A stretch of DNA of 64,000 bases from Hyphomicrobium_A sp963776675 (GCA_963776675.1 CAVZNR010000050.1:1-64000), one strand, 5' to 3'. Positions 36,836-47,741 are shown, counted from the stretch's first letter. Notes: generated by a model from the sequence alone, not told the origin. Made by a program: numbers and translations.

Positions 36836-38321
36836 ATGAGCCTCCTTTACCGCATCATCTACGCCGCCCACGCCAACGGCACCCATCACAAGCTTGCGCT
36901 CGACGCGCTTTCGCGCCTGCAAGGTCCGGACGCCGAGCGCTGGCGCAATCTGGTCTTGAAGCACGCCGAAGCCTACCTCGAGGGCTCGAAAGCTCCCGAC
37001 AAGCAGTTCAAGGATTTCGTCAACCACGTGCTGCACGTGCGCGACGACTATTGGGGCGGCGCGCCGGAGAAAGCGGACGCCTGGTATGGAAAGCTGCTCG
37101 CAGCGTTGCGCAGCGAGGCGTGGCGCGATGCAGCGTACGCGGCGGGCGTGCTGAGTCACTACTACACCGACCCCATCCAGCCCTTCCATACCGCGCAGTC
37201 GGAGGCGGAGAACGCCATCCATCGCGCGTGCGAATGGAGCATCAGCCGCTCCTATGACGAGCTCGCCAGGCTCGGGCGCGCACGGCGCGGGCTCAGCAAG
37301 GCGATCGTGCCGCCGGGCGAAACGTGGCTCAAAGAAATGGTCTGTCGCGGCGCCGAGACTTCCAACGCATCTTACGAGAAGCTCATCGCCCATTACGACA
37401 TTCATCGCGGCGTCGTCGATCCACCGTCGGGACTCGACGAGACGGCGCGCGGGATCATCGCCGAGCTGCTGGTCTACGCCTCGGCCGGCTTCGCCGAAAT
37501 CCTCGAGCGCGCGTTCGCCGAGAGCGGCGTCACGCCGCCCGACGGTTTCGCTGACGCTCGAGAGCTTTCTCGCGACGGTGCAGATCCCCTCGAAATGGAT
37601 CGAGAAGCGACTCACGAACGCGGAGGATCGCGCCCTGGTGCATGCCATGTTCGAGGAGTTGCAGGCGACGGGCCGCGTCGAGGCGACGCTGCCCGAGGAC
37701 GATCGCGTGGTGCGCGACCTCTACGCGCTGCAGGTCGCCGAACCCGCCGCCGACAGGCAAGCCGCCGCGCGCGCCAAGCGCGTTGCCAAGGCCGACGCCG
37801 CACCGGTGCCGCCGGCGCGGCCCGCCGCTGCCCCCAAAGTGCAAACTCCCAAAGCGCCGACGCCGAAACCACCGCCTGCCAGGCCCACGGCGTCCCGTCC
37901 GCACCTCTCGGCATCAGACGATCTGGAGGCAGCGCCATCCATCGGGCCCCGTTCCGCCGAATGGTTCGCAGAAATCGGCATTTTCACGGTGGGCGAGTTC
38001 CTGGCCGCCGAGCCCGCCAAGACGGCCGAAGCGCTCGGCCAGCGCAGCGTCACGGCGGCAACGATCAGCGTGTGGCAAAAGCAAGCGCGCCTCGTCATGG
38101 ACGTGCCGGGCTTGCGCGGCACACACGCGCAGCTCCTCGTGGGCGCCGGCTACACGGATGCAGCCGCCGTCGCCGCGGCCGATCGCGCCACTCTGTGCGC
38201 AGCGGTTCTGCATTTCGCGGCCTCTCCGGAGGGACAGCGCATCCTGCGCAAGGGCGAGCCGCCGAGCACCGACAAGATCATGGGCTGGGTGGATAGTGCC
38301 GCGTTGCGCGCGGCAGCGTAA
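36836..38321 (+). pseudogene. Zinc-dependent phospholipase C-like domain fused to DUF4332, one frameshift
   Basis: The N-terminal 240 or so residues resemble the zinc phospholipase C/S1-P1 nuclease fold, with an all-helical domain and metal-type His/Asp groups (IIYAAHANGTHHKLALDALS, HYYTDPIQPFHTAQSEAENAIH). After a one-base slip near 37545 the frame continues with SLTLESFLATVQIPSKWIEK, a Pro/Ala-rich linker, and a helix-hairpin-helix DUF4332 domain (APSIGPRSAEWFAEIGIFTV, MDVPGLRGTHAQLLVGAGYT), ending at TAA 38319-38321. The fused product would be about 494 residues. A DNA- or membrane-related role is possible but unproven. Confidence 0.75.
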
Positions 38322-38335
38322 TGGAACGCGCGCGC

Positions 38336-38776
38336 CTATCCACTCATCTTGCGGACAAGGACGACGCCCCACCCAAGCAGCGCAATCAAGCCGAGGATGA
38401 TCGACACGTTGCGTGAGGCGTGCTGATTGATGGCATTCACGTCGGGATTTGAGCGGCTGTAATAGATCACGACAGGGGCATCGGCGGCGCGTTGCGCAAG
38501 CTTCTCGTACGTGCTCCGGTCGATTGCCTGCCGCGCCGTGTAAACCTTTCCGCTTTGGTTGGCGAACGTGTAGCTAGCAGAGTACCGATACGGCAGACCG
38601 GTCATATCCTTGCCCGTTAACAGCCGACGATCCAACTGCACGGAAAGAGCGGTCGTCGCCGTGCCATCGCTGACGAGTTGCCAATACCGCCACCCATAGT
38701 AGCCAGCCGCGAGCGTTGCCAGTACCGTAAGCGCCAAGACCACTATGCTGGCTTTCTTTTTCACTGATGGTCGCAT
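38336..38776 (-). CDS. DUF3592 membrane protein
   Basis: The 146-residue protein has a helix near the N terminus (about 10-30, VVLALTVLATLAAGYYGW), a soluble part with the DUF3592 pattern TFANQSGKVYTARQAIDRST and VVIYYSRSNPDVNAINQ, and a C-terminal helix (NVSIILGLIALLGWGVVLV). It is a small inner-membrane protein of unknown role. It is convergent with the phospholipase-like gene. Confidence 0.78.
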   Translation of the reverse strand: MRPSVKKKASIVVLALTVLATLAAGYYGWRYWQLVSDGTATTALSVQLDRRLLTGKDMTGLPYRYSASYTFANQSGKVYTARQAIDRSTYEKLAQRAADAPVVIYYSRSNPDVNAINQHASRNVSIILGLIALLGWGVVLVRKMSG

Positions 38777-38852
38777 GCTCTGATCTGCGGCGCCGGCATT
38801 CGGCTCACACTTCTAATCATTCAACACGAAATATTGGGAGGAGACCACAGTT

Positions 38853-39242
38853 ATGGACACGTCTCTATTTCTCGCCAAGCTGATCGGACCAACGATGCTC
38901 GCCATGTCCGCGGCACTGCTCGTCAACCAGGACAACATGCGCGACATGGCCGCCGACTTTCTGGAGCACCGCGGCCTCATCTTTCTCGCCGGCATCCTGA
39001 CGCTGCTGGGCGGCCTCGCCATCGTGCTCACCCACAACGTCTGGGTCGGCAGCTGGCCGGTGGTCATCACCATTTTCGGCTGGTTGTCGGTCGTCGGCGG
39101 CGCCTTCCGCATCATCTTCCCCGACAGTGTAAGAACCATGGGCGCCGCGATGCTGGAAAAGCGCGGGCTGCTCACGGGCGTGGGCGTCGTGGAAGGTTTG
39201 ATCGGAGCCTGGCTCTGCTACGTCGGCTACATGGGCTTCTGA
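38853..39242 (+). CDS. Small four-helix membrane protein (first twin)
   Basis: The 129-residue product has four hydrophobic segments: LIGPTMLAMSAALLV, GLIFLAGILTLLGGLAIVLT, WPVVITIFGWLSVVGGAFRI and GVVEGLIGAWLCYVGYMGF. It starts MDTSLFLAKLIGPT, closely matching the twin at 39480 (MDTSILLARIIGPL), which shares the HNVW and FGWL/MGWL motifs. The family is unknown to me. Unlike the twin, it has no riboswitch upstream. Confidence 0.75.
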   Translation: MDTSLFLAKLIGPTMLAMSAALLVNQDNMRDMAADFLEHRGLIFLAGILTLLGGLAIVLTHNVWVGSWPVVITIFGWLSVVGGAFRIIFPDSVRTMGAAMLEKRGLLTGVGVVEGLIGAWLCYVGYMGF

Positions 39243-39296
39243 GACCTGCACGACTTGCTCTTGCACCGCGCCCGAGGACGGCGCACACTGCTGTCG

Positions 39297-39397
39297 TTCC
39301 CGAGGGGCGCCGGAGGCATCCGGCTGAGATCGCGCTGCTGCCGACGTGCGAGCACCCTTAGGACCTGATCCGGGTCATGCCGGCGAAGGGACGGGAG
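39297..39397 (+). ncRNA. TPP (THI-box) riboswitch
   Basis: The aptamer's diagnostic pieces occur in order. P1 pairs TTCCCG (39297-39302) with CGGGAG (39392-39397). A perfect P3 hairpin GCCGGA-GGCA-TCCGGC is at 39309-39324. The pyrimidine-sensing CTGAGA is at 39324-39329. The J2/4 ACCC leads to ACCTGATC at 39363-39370, and then GGTCATGCCGGCGAAGGGA closes the pyrophosphate-sensing half. When bound to thiamine pyrophosphate these RNAs lower expression of thiamine genes. No clear terminator follows, so translational control or rho-dependent control is more likely. Downstream are a small membrane protein, a phosphodiester glycosidase and thiC. Confidence 0.93.
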
Positions 39398-39479
39398 TAT
39401 CGAAAACGTCTCTTTGCCTTCTTGCCCACATCCTTTGCTCAAGGCGCATGTCGCGACAGCGCATGGCAGGAGAGGCAAC

Positions 39480-39872
39480 ATGGACACGTCCATCCTTCTG
39501 GCAAGAATTATCGGGCCGCTGCTTCTCGTCGTCGGCGTCGGCATTTTCATAAATCTCGAACACTATCGGCGCCTCGTCGTCGACTTCGGCGCGAGCCCGC
39601 TCTCGATCTACATGGCGGGAACCACGGCGCTGGTGCTGGGTTTGCTCATCGTCGCGTACCACAACGTTTGGGAGTGGCGCTGGCCCGTCATCATCACCGT
39701 CATGGGCTGGCTGGCGCTCGTCAAGGGCGCGGTGCGCATCATCGCCCCGAAGCTGGTCGCGGCCCGCGCCGCGCACTACGGCCGCAACACCAACATCGTC
39801 ATGACGACCGCCATCGTGTGCATCGCGCTCGGCGCAGTCCTCACCTATTTCGGCTACGTGCCGCGCGCCTGA
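39480..39872 (+). CDS. Small four-helix membrane protein (second twin), behind TPP riboswitch
   Basis: The 130-residue product has hydrophobic segments IIGPLLLVVGVGIFI, IYMAGTTALVLGLLIVAYHN, WPVIITVMGWLALVKGAVRI and NIVMTTAIVCIALGAVLTYF. The ATG at 39480 has AGGAGAGG four bases before it, and an in-frame upstream ATG lacks this. It is a paralogue of the protein at 38853. Because it is the first gene after the TPP riboswitch and lies ahead of thiC, it may work in thiamine or precursor transport; this is inference only, since the family is unassigned. Confidence 0.77.
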   Translation: MDTSILLARIIGPLLLVVGVGIFINLEHYRRLVVDFGASPLSIYMAGTTALVLGLLIVAYHNVWEWRWPVIITVMGWLALVKGAVRIIAPKLVAARAAHYGRNTNIVMTTAIVCIALGAVLTYFGYVPRA

Positions 39873-39913
39873 CGCGCCTGCCGTTCCTCAAGAGGCCCGA
39901 AGAAAAAGATCAG

Positions 39914-40675
39914 ATGATCGCCCGCACGCTCAAGCACATCTCTCGACTTGGCATGGCGGCCGTGGCGCTGCTCGTGGGCGCCGCCGCGTGTCACGCCGCG
40001 TGCAGGAGTGAGACAATCGAAGTCAGCCGCTATGTGATCTGCACCTTCGGCGCACGCGATGGCATCGAGCTATTCCTGAGAGATCGCGCTGGCGCGACGC
40101 TCGGACAGTTCGAGCGTGTTCGCGATGCAGTGCAAGAGCGCGGCCGGCGGCTGGTCTTCGCGATGAATGCGGGCATGTATCATGAGGATCGCTCACCCGT
40201 GGGCCTCTACGTCGAGCACGGTCGCGAGCTCAGCCGGTTGTCAACTGCCGACGGCCCCGGCAATTTCAGCATGAAGCCGAACGGCGTATTCTACGTCACC
40301 AAGAAGTCCGCAGGCGTTCTCGAGACGAAAGCGTTCGCACGCCGCAAACCCAAGACAATCTTCGCCACGCAATCGGGTCCGATGCTGGTAATTGACGGCA
40401 AGCTGCATCCGCGTTTTCTCAAGCGCAGCACCTCGCGCCATCGGCGAAACGGAGTCGGCGTGAAGGGCGATAGCGTGATTTTCGTGCTCGCCGATGATCC
40501 CGTCACATTTTACCAATTCGCCCGCGTGTTTCGCGACGTCTTGAAGACACCGAACGCGCTCTATCTGGACGGCGTCATCTCCCGCCTCTACGCCGCCGAC
40601 ATCAACCGCAACGACTTCGGGTTTTCCTTAGGTCCGATCGTCGCCGTCTCAGTTCCCACCAAGCAGCAAAGGTGA
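39914..40675 (+). CDS. Secreted phosphodiester glycosidase family protein (NAGPA/DUF2233)
   Basis: The 253-residue protein has a signal peptide (about 1-29, ending CHA-AC) and a phosphodiester glycosidase domain: RLVFAMNAGMYHEDRSPVGL, FSMKPNGVFYVT, ATQSGPMLVIDGKLHP, NGVGVKGDSVIFVL and ALYLDGVISRLYA are all family blocks. The eukaryotic relative uncovers mannose-6-phosphate; bacterial members probably cleave sugar phosphodiesters in the envelope. It lies 41 bp after the membrane protein and 4 bp before thiC, so it appears to be in the same transcription unit under the TPP riboswitch. Confidence 0.85.
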   Translation: MIARTLKHISRLGMAAVALLVGAAACHAACRSETIEVSRYVICTFGARDGIELFLRDRAGATLGQFERVRDAVQERGRRLVFAMNAGMYHEDRSPVGLYVEHGRELSRLSTADGPGNFSMKPNGVFYVTKKSAGVLETKAFARRKPKTIFATQSGPMLVIDGKLHPRFLKRSTSRHRRNGVGVKGDSVIFVLADDPVTFYQFARVFRDVLKTPNALYLDGVISRLYAADINRNDFGFSLGPIVAVSVPTKQQR

Positions 40676-40679
40676 GGCC

Positions 40680-42536
<1,857 letters not shown>

Positions 42537-42781
42537 GCGCCAGGTTCCGCGAGCTGGGCAGCCAGGTCTATGTGGATCCAAGAAGGCGAGGAAGTAGCTT
42601 GCCAAGATCCGTGTGGATCTTCGCCTGAGCAAGCGGCTAATGGAACCCCGAACCCCGTTTCTGAACGTTCAAATGCGCAGTAAATCCGCGTCAGCACCGA
42701 AAACGCCATTCTCGCATATCCAATTTCGCCATGATCGCAGGCGACCTACTGATAGACGAGAAACCACGGGGGAACAATAAG

Positions 42782-43329
42782 ATGACGCGCCTGCTCTCAA
42801 TCGCATTCTTATGTCTGATCGCTCTGTTGGCCGCGCAGCGCCGGCCACGCACGCTGCCTCCGCACGCGAGATCGACGGCGGCGTCAACGAGACGCTCGAC
42901 CGCTTTTTCTACAACATACGCGGCGCAGAGGAGCTCGCCCACAAGGCCGTCGGCATCCTCGTGTTTCCCTCGGTGGTCAAGGCCGGCTTCGGGATCGGCG
43001 GCGAGTACGGCGAGGGCGCGCTGCGCATCCACGGCCGCACCGTCGACTATTACAACATGGTCTCCGCCTCGATCGGCTTCCAGCTCGGCGTGCAGGAGCG
43101 CTCCGTCATTATCCTGTTCATGACGCCCGAAGCGCTCGATCAGTTTCGCAGAACCGCCGGATGGAAGATCGGCGCCGACGCCTCCGTCGCCATCGTCACG
43201 CTGGGGGTCGGCGGCTCGATCGACACCAACAAAATCACGAGCCCGGTCATCGGCTTCATCCTCGACCCCAAGGGCCTCATGTATAACCTGACGCTCGAGG
43301 GCTCGAAGATCAGCCGCATTCATCCGTGA
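42782..43329 (+). CDS. SYLF (YSC84-like) lipid-binding domain protein, signal peptide in a shifted frame
   Basis: The SYLF/Ysc84 domain reads cleanly from about 42862: ETLDRFFYNIRGAEELAHKA, GILVFPSVVKAGFGIGGEYG, EGALRIHGRTVDYYNMVSAS, DASVAIVTLGVGGSIDTNK, VIGFILDPKGLMYNLTLEGS. A natural signal peptide, MTRLLSIAFLCLIALLAA from the ATG at 42782, lies in another frame, broken near 42835. A shorter frame could start at 42811 but would lack a signal peptide. Members bind phosphoinositides or lipids and are often secreted. A single-base sequence error is the simplest reading. Confidence 0.8.
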
Positions 43330-43330
43330 G

Positions 43331-43808
43331 TTAGGGGTCGCGCTTGACGGGCAGGTCCGGCTTCGGCGGCGGGCATTCAGCATATCCAAACCTGTCGATC
43401 AGCGTCGCACCCTTCATGGTGAAGTACGTCGCTGAGTCCACGTGGTGGCCGTCGACCAGGTAGCGGCGTAGCGCCGGCTTGTAGGCGGCGAGCATCGCCC
43501 GGGTGGAACTCGAGTTGCGCACCCACTTATGCGTCTTGCGGTCCGGCCCCGCATGAAATGAGAGGAATGCGTTGCGGTCGATGCACGCGTTGCGGATCGA
43601 CAGGAACAGCGTGCAGGCCGAGCGGCAGAATCCCTCGATGCGGAAGCGCTCGCCGCTTTTATTGTACTTCTTGATGATCGGAGTAGTAGACGGCGAAGCG
43701 GCCGCCTTCGCCGTGCGGCTTGGACGAGCCGTCCGCCAGCGCGGCCGATCCCGCTCCAAGTGCGAAAACGCAGAGCATCAGGCTTGTCGCGAGTTGCCTG
43801 CGGCGCAC
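43331..43808 (-). pseudogene. Secreted protein of unknown function, one frameshift
   Basis: A GTG at 43808 with AGGGGGGG upstream starts a signal peptide (RRRQLATSLMLCVFALGAGS, ending ALA-DG). The frame then reaches a stop after about 55 codons. Slipping one base near 43675 continues with KKYNKSGERFRIEGFCRSAC and TLFLSIRNACIDRNAFLSFH to the end. The FCRSACTLF block recalls periplasmic Clp-like proteins common in Rhizobiales, which have no proven activity. A sequence error is as likely as real decay. Confidence 0.6.
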
Positions 43809-43834
43809 GTCCCCCCCTACCGTTAACCCGAGAG

Positions 43835-44686
43835 CTATCCCAGCTCGAACGTTGTCACGCCGAATATGCGCTCCAGTGCGATCGGGCGCACGGGCCCACT
43901 ATACATGCGCGCCGTCTCGAACACCGGGGTGAGCCCGTGCTCCGTTGCGAGCGCAACGGCAGCGCTGTTGGGCTGCGGCACGTCGAGGAAGACCTCGCCG
44001 CCCTTGTCTCCCACCAGCGCCGAGAATACGGCCTCAGCACCTTCGCGGTCATCTGCGACGAGCGGGCCGATCTTGCGGCCCTTGCGGCAGGGGCGGATGA
44101 CGCCCCACGCCACGAGCTTGCCGTTGCGAAGGAGCGCGCTGCCGCGATGGCCCGGCGCGCCGAGCCAAGCCAGCCAAAAGAATGGGCGCGTCGCCGGAAA
44201 AACGCGCGCGTCGTCGGCGACGATGGCGTCAAAGGGCACCTCCGACAGCGGCACGGTCGCGCTGGCGGCACGCAGGCCCATCGGCACGCCGCCATAGCGG
44301 ATGTTGTTGTAGACGCGTGCGAACCCAGACTTGGCGTAGTTGTCCTGCTGCTCAACGACGCCGTCGAGGCCCATGCTCCGCGCGCCCGCGTGCGCGAGCG
44401 CGGCCTGCGATACCTGCATCCCGTAGCTGTGGCCGCGCAGGTCGGGCCGCACGATAAAGAAGCCGAGAAAGGCGAAGTGATCGTCGTAGTTGACGGCGGA
44501 GACCACGGCAACCGGCTCACCGTCCACCTCGCCGATGAGGAACCCGCCCGGATCGACGCTGGCAAAGCAGTCGGCATCGGCGAGGCCCGGGTTCCAGCCC
44601 TCGGCGGCGGCCCAGTCGACCGCCATCGCAATGTCTTCCGGCCGCATCGCGCGGATCAGAAAGCCGTCGCTCGCTGTCTTGCCCAT
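43835..44686 (-). CDS. GNAT acetyltransferase with C-terminal YitH-type domain
   Basis: The 283-residue protein has two acetyltransferase-like halves. The N-terminal GNAT core (about 10-135) has VRPDLRGHSYGMQVSQAAL as the acetyl-CoA loop; the usual GxG of this loop reads H-S-Y-G, a weak match. A second half from about 150 resembles the acetyltransf_18 region of YitH-type proteins (LVAWGVIRPCRKGRKIGPLV, FLDVPQPNSAAVALATEHGL). The ATG at 44686 has GGAGG nearby; an upstream in-frame start would add a 21-residue leader. The substrate is unknown. Confidence 0.8.
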   Translation of the reverse strand: MGKTASDGFLIRAMRPEDIAMAVDWAAAEGWNPGLADADCFASVDPGGFLIGEVDGEPVAVVSAVNYDDHFAFLGFFIVRPDLRGHSYGMQVSQAALAHAGARSMGLDGVVEQQDNYAKSGFARVYNNIRYGGVPMGLRAASATVPLSEVPFDAIVADDARVFPATRPFFWLAWLGAPGHRGSALLRNGKLVAWGVIRPCRKGRKIGPLVADDREGAEAVFSALVGDKGGEVFLDVPQPNSAAVALATEHGLTPVFETARMYSGPVRPIALERIFGVTTFELG

Positions 44687-44817
44687 TCTGGTACCTCCGA
44701 TCCCGTGAGGCATAGCAGCCACGGGCAAGCATTCGCTTAACGCGAGCACCGGGTTTATGCAGCGGCCAAGACGCCGTAAGGTCGGCCACCGACCAATGGT
44801 ACGGGGGAAATCGCGTT

Positions 44818-45234
44818 ATGAGGTTCAAGTTTTATCAGGTCTCGGAACTGATCGGAATTGTGCTGCTGCTCGGCTCGACCGGCATCCAGCTGTTCTATCT
44901 GGAGCCGCTCAATCGCGAGATCAACTGGCGGCTGGTGGCGTTCAGCTCGCAGCAGAATGCCCAGGTGCTGTCGCGCACCGCCTACGACAATCAGCTGGCG
45001 CTTCTGCGACTCATGAATGCGCCCGCCGATCAACTCAAGACCACCGAAGCAAAGCGCGACACGGTGATCGACAAGTTCGAAACCGCGGACGCCAATATCG
45101 CCAACTACATGCTCTCCAAGGAGAAGGTCGAGGACGATCTGCAAATCATCGTCATGGCGCTGTTCGCGCTCGGAAGCTTGCTCGCCGGCATCGGGCGCGC
45201 CCTCGAAATGCACGCCGCGCCCGAGCGCAAGTGA
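44818..45234 (+). CDS. Small two-helix membrane protein, unknown function
   Basis: The 138-residue product has a helix at about 9-28 (SELIGIVLLLGSTGIQLFYL), an alpha-helical soluble middle, and a second helix at about 107-128 (LQIIVMALFALGSLLAGIGR). The ATG at 44818 follows GGGGGAAA. It is probably an inner-membrane protein. No family is recognised; it is divergent from the GNAT gene. Confidence 0.62.
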   Translation: MRFKFYQVSELIGIVLLLGSTGIQLFYLEPLNREINWRLVAFSSQQNAQVLSRTAYDNQLALLRLMNAPADQLKTTEAKRDTVIDKFETADANIANYMLSKEKVEDDLQIIVMALFALGSLLAGIGRALEMHAAPERK

Positions 45235-45439
45235 GCGCAATGGCCCAGTTCCCCGCCAGCAATGGCGAGCATATCGTGCGCATGCGAATTAACCGATGAT
45301 ATCAACGGGCCGAGGCACTTGGAACGCACGTGTTGACAAAGGCCGCTGGCGGGGAAAGGCTGCTCTGACCGTCCGCCGCTGAAAGGCACGAAGAGGCGGA
45401 GCCGGGCGGCGGTAGCGTATTGTCCTTTGCGTATCGGCC

Positions 45440-45862
45440 ATGCCCCACCAGAAACCGGCAGGCGCATTTCTCATCGCAGCGGCCATCGCAGCCGTCCTCG
45501 GCGGCTGCGCCCAGGGCCAGACCACCGGCGCCGTCGTCACCAACTTCGACCCCAACAGCACGGCCGCGCGCTTCCGCGATAGTGGCGCGCCGGAGATGAC
45601 GCTTGCCAGCTTCTGCAAGAACCCGCCCAAGGCGCCGACGCCCGAGGGGGCAGAAGCTATCAAGATCAGCTGTAGCGGGCGCGTGCTGAGCCGCGTCGGC
45701 GATGCGCGTCTGTTCGACAAGGGCAACGGTCTCTATGTCGTCGTCTTCCCTCAGCCGATCCGCAACGGCGACATCTGCGACCCCGGCACACCGCCGCAAT
45801 CGCTGTGCGGGAACTTTTCAGCCGGTGACAAGATGCACACCACGCGCATCGTCGCGGGGTGA
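45440..45862 (+). CDS. Small lipoprotein, unknown function
   Basis: The 140-residue product has a signal peptide with lipobox AVLGGC, so Cys23 should carry the lipid anchor. The mature part contains three further Cys (FCKNPP, KISCSGR, GDICDPGTPPQSLCG) and a beta-rich pattern (GLYVVVFPQPIRNGDICD). No family is recognised. It stands alone between two small genes. Confidence 0.65.
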   Translation: MPHQKPAGAFLIAAAIAAVLGGCAQGQTTGAVVTNFDPNSTAARFRDSGAPEMTLASFCKNPPKAPTPEGAEAIKISCSGRVLSRVGDARLFDKGNGLYVVVFPQPIRNGDICDPGTPPQSLCGNFSAGDKMHTTRIVAG

Positions 45863-45910
45863 GGCGCGCTCATGCGCATGCAAACGCGTCAACACGAATG
45901 GAGAGCGTGA

Positions 45911-46171
45911 ATGTCCGAGACGTGCAGCCATCTTGAGCTGATCCACGCCGTCACTCCCAACACGCAAGGCTGCGAGGAGTGTCTGAAGATGGGGGCCGAG
46001 TGGGTGCACCTGCGCCTCTGTCTCACCTGCGGGCACGTTGGCTGCTGCGATTCCTCGCGCTACAAGCACGCGACCAAGCACTACCACCGCACCAAGCACC
46101 CGATCGTGCAGTCGATCGAGCCGGGGGAAGATTGGAAATGGTGCTACGCGGACGAGGTACTAATTCCTTAA
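45911..46171 (+). CDS. UBP-type zinc-finger protein
   Basis: The 86-residue cytoplasmic protein consists almost entirely of one zf-UBP domain with Cys/His ligands in the usual order: CSHLELI, GCEECLKMG, LRLCLTCGHVGCCDSS, then HATKHYHRTKHPIVQSIEPG. In eukaryotes the domain binds ubiquitin C termini; bacterial copies are of unknown role. Its last four bases overlap the 3' end of the convergent FTR1 gene. Confidence 0.88.
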   Translation: MSETCSHLELIHAVTPNTQGCEECLKMGAEWVHLRLCLTCGHVGCCDSSRYKHATKHYHRTKHPIVQSIEPGEDWKWCYADEVLIP

Positions 46172-47001
46172 CGGGCGCTGCCCTGGGCCGCGACGTGCGC
46201 CTGCATCCGCGGCCAGGACGCAAGCAGCAGGATGCCGCCCGCCGTCAGCGCGTACGCCAAGAGCTCGGCGCCGGTCGGCCGGTCCATGTAGCCGAGCAAG
46301 ACGTGCAGGACGCGGCCCACCCAGCCGTTCTCGGCCAACAGCCACGAGCTGTCCCACAGCGGGCGATCCAGCACGTTGATCAGCCCGGCGTTCGACAGCT
46401 GCCGGATCGCCTCGGCTGCGAGCCCGGCTGCGAGTAGCGTGACGAGTGCACCCGTGACGGTGAACAGGCGACGCAGCGGCACCGCCAGCAGGCTCGTGTA
46501 GACGATGCCCGAAACCGCCGCGCCCAACGCCAAACCGCCGGCAGAGCCGAGCGCCAGCGCGGTGGCCTGCCCCGGCTCCTGCATGGCGATGCCCGTGAGG
46601 AACAGCACGACCTCACTGCCTTCGCGCATCACCGCGGCGGCGACGGCGATGCCGAGCACCAGCACGGATTCACTGCCCTCCGTCACCGATTGGCCGAGCG
46701 CGCGCAGCCGCGCCGTCATCTCGCGGGCGTGCTGCGACATCCACACGACGTGCCAGGTAAGCATCGCCACTGCCAGCAGCAGCACCGCGGCCGTGAAGAT
46801 CTCCTGGCCGCGGCCGGAGAAGGCATCGGAGATTTGCGCGGTAAACAGCGCTACCACCGCCGAGCCGGCGAGCCCGACGAGCACGCCCAGCGCCACCGCG
46901 CTTCCGCGCCCGGGTACGCCGCGCGAGGCGGCGAGCACGACACCGACGATGAGGCCGGCTTCGAGAACCTCACGAAAAACGATGATGAGTGCTGCGAGCA
47001 C
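46168..47001 (-). CDS. FTR1 family iron permease
   Basis: This 277-residue inner-membrane protein has seven hydrophobic helices. The two iron-transport REXXE motifs are intact: REVLE at residues 10-14 in the first helix and REGSE at 126-130 in the fourth, both needed for Fe3+ movement. It lies 44 bp downstream of the cupredoxin gene on the same strand, which matches the EfeUO/FtrBC-type uptake pairing. Its ferric iron is probably delivered or oxidised by that periplasmic partner. Confidence 0.92.
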   Translation of the reverse strand: MLAALIIVFREVLEAGLIVGVVLAASRGVPGRGSAVALGVLVGLAGSAVVALFTAQISDAFSGRGQEIFTAAVLLLAVAMLTWHVVWMSQHAREMTARLRALGQSVTEGSESVLVLGIAVAAAVMREGSEVVLFLTGIAMQEPGQATALALGSAGGLALGAAVSGIVYTSLLAVPLRRLFTVTGALVTLLAAGLAAEAIRQLSNAGLINVLDRPLWDSSWLLAENGWVGRVLHVLLGYMDRPTGAELLAYALTAGGILLLASWPRMQAHVAAQGSAR

Positions 47002-47045
47002 GGGGCCCCCATCTTCTAAGCCAGCCTGCTGAGCTGGCCGCTATT

Positions 47046-47419
47046 CTAGTCCGCGATCAACGTGCCCTTGGCCGTGTCCTCGTGGTACTCGCCGACGAAG
47101 GCGTAGGTGCCTTTGTCCAGCGGCTTCAGTCGGATTGTGGCACTGGCGTTGCCGGCGATGACCTTCTCCACGCCGAGAGGATGGCTTTCGAACTCCTCGG
47201 GCATGGCGTCGTTGTTCTTGACCGTGAGCGTGATCGCGCGTTCGCTGCCGGAACCTTGATTTCGGCGGGCGAGAACTTGTGATCCTTGAGCTCGATGGTG
47301 ACCTCGTGCGGGTCGGCAGCAATCGCCGGCACGGTCGCGACGGGCACCGAGGCACAGACAGCAAGGCAGAGCGCGCGGGTGCCGCGGCTCATAAGCCGCG
47401 CAGAGCGAGTGTGCAGCAT
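47046..47419 (-). pseudogene. Periplasmic cupredoxin-like iron-uptake partner, one frameshift
   Basis: A signal peptide (MLHTRSARLMSRGTRALCLA and onward, ending PAIAA) leads a short cupredoxin fold. HEVTIELKDHKFSPAEIKVPA is followed by a one-base slip near 47248, then AITLTVKNNDAMPEEFESHP, then GTYAFVGEYHEDTAKGTLIA. The candidate metal residues are Glu/Met/His within these loops; the classical copper Cys is absent, as in EfeO/FtrB-type partners. GAGGAG precedes the ATG at 47419. It pairs with the FTR1 gene 44 bp downstream. The break may be a sequence error. Confidence 0.72.
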
Positions 47420-47726
47420 CGGCGCTCCTCTCGTTTGAGATGATCTTTCGACAGAGGGCCGCAGCAAACCCAAGTTGAAACGAGCTGTCAAGATTACAGG
47501 GGGCGACATTTGGCTGCTCGGCCTGCCGTTGGCTGCTGCAATCTTCTATGGCCGACAGGAGAGGCGCAAACCTTGGCCGGCACTTGCCGCTCCGCTCAAG
47601 GCGTGACGGGTTGTAACGACGGTGCACGCGCGCTCATCGCCTCTTAAGCCTCGGGCCCGCCTTGCAAATATGTAACTTTGCAACTTCTGCAAATCATGCC
47701 AAGCTGCCGATATCGTTCAACAATCG
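47420..47726. other. Intergenic region with an inverted-repeat element
   Basis: About 300 bases with no coding support. The only structure noticed is TTTGCA-N5-TGCAAA at 47677-47693 plus an earlier GCAAAT at 47664-47669, just upstream of the mini-gene, which may be an operator. Confidence 0.5.
47677..47693. promoter_or_regulatory. Inverted repeat TTTGCA-N5-TGCAAA, possible operator
   Basis: A perfect 6-bp inverted repeat with 5-base spacer about 50 bp ahead of the mini-gene start; a third TGCAA copy lies at 47663-47667. The spacing would place protein on one DNA face. No regulator can be named. Confidence 0.35.
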
Positions 47727-47741
47727 AAAGGAGGTGATCCG

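Noticed and set aside
47727..47740. Fragment of 16S rRNA
   Set aside because: The 14-mer is the complement of the 16S 3' end, not the rRNA strand itself, and no further rRNA sequence follows. It fits a ribosome-binding site.
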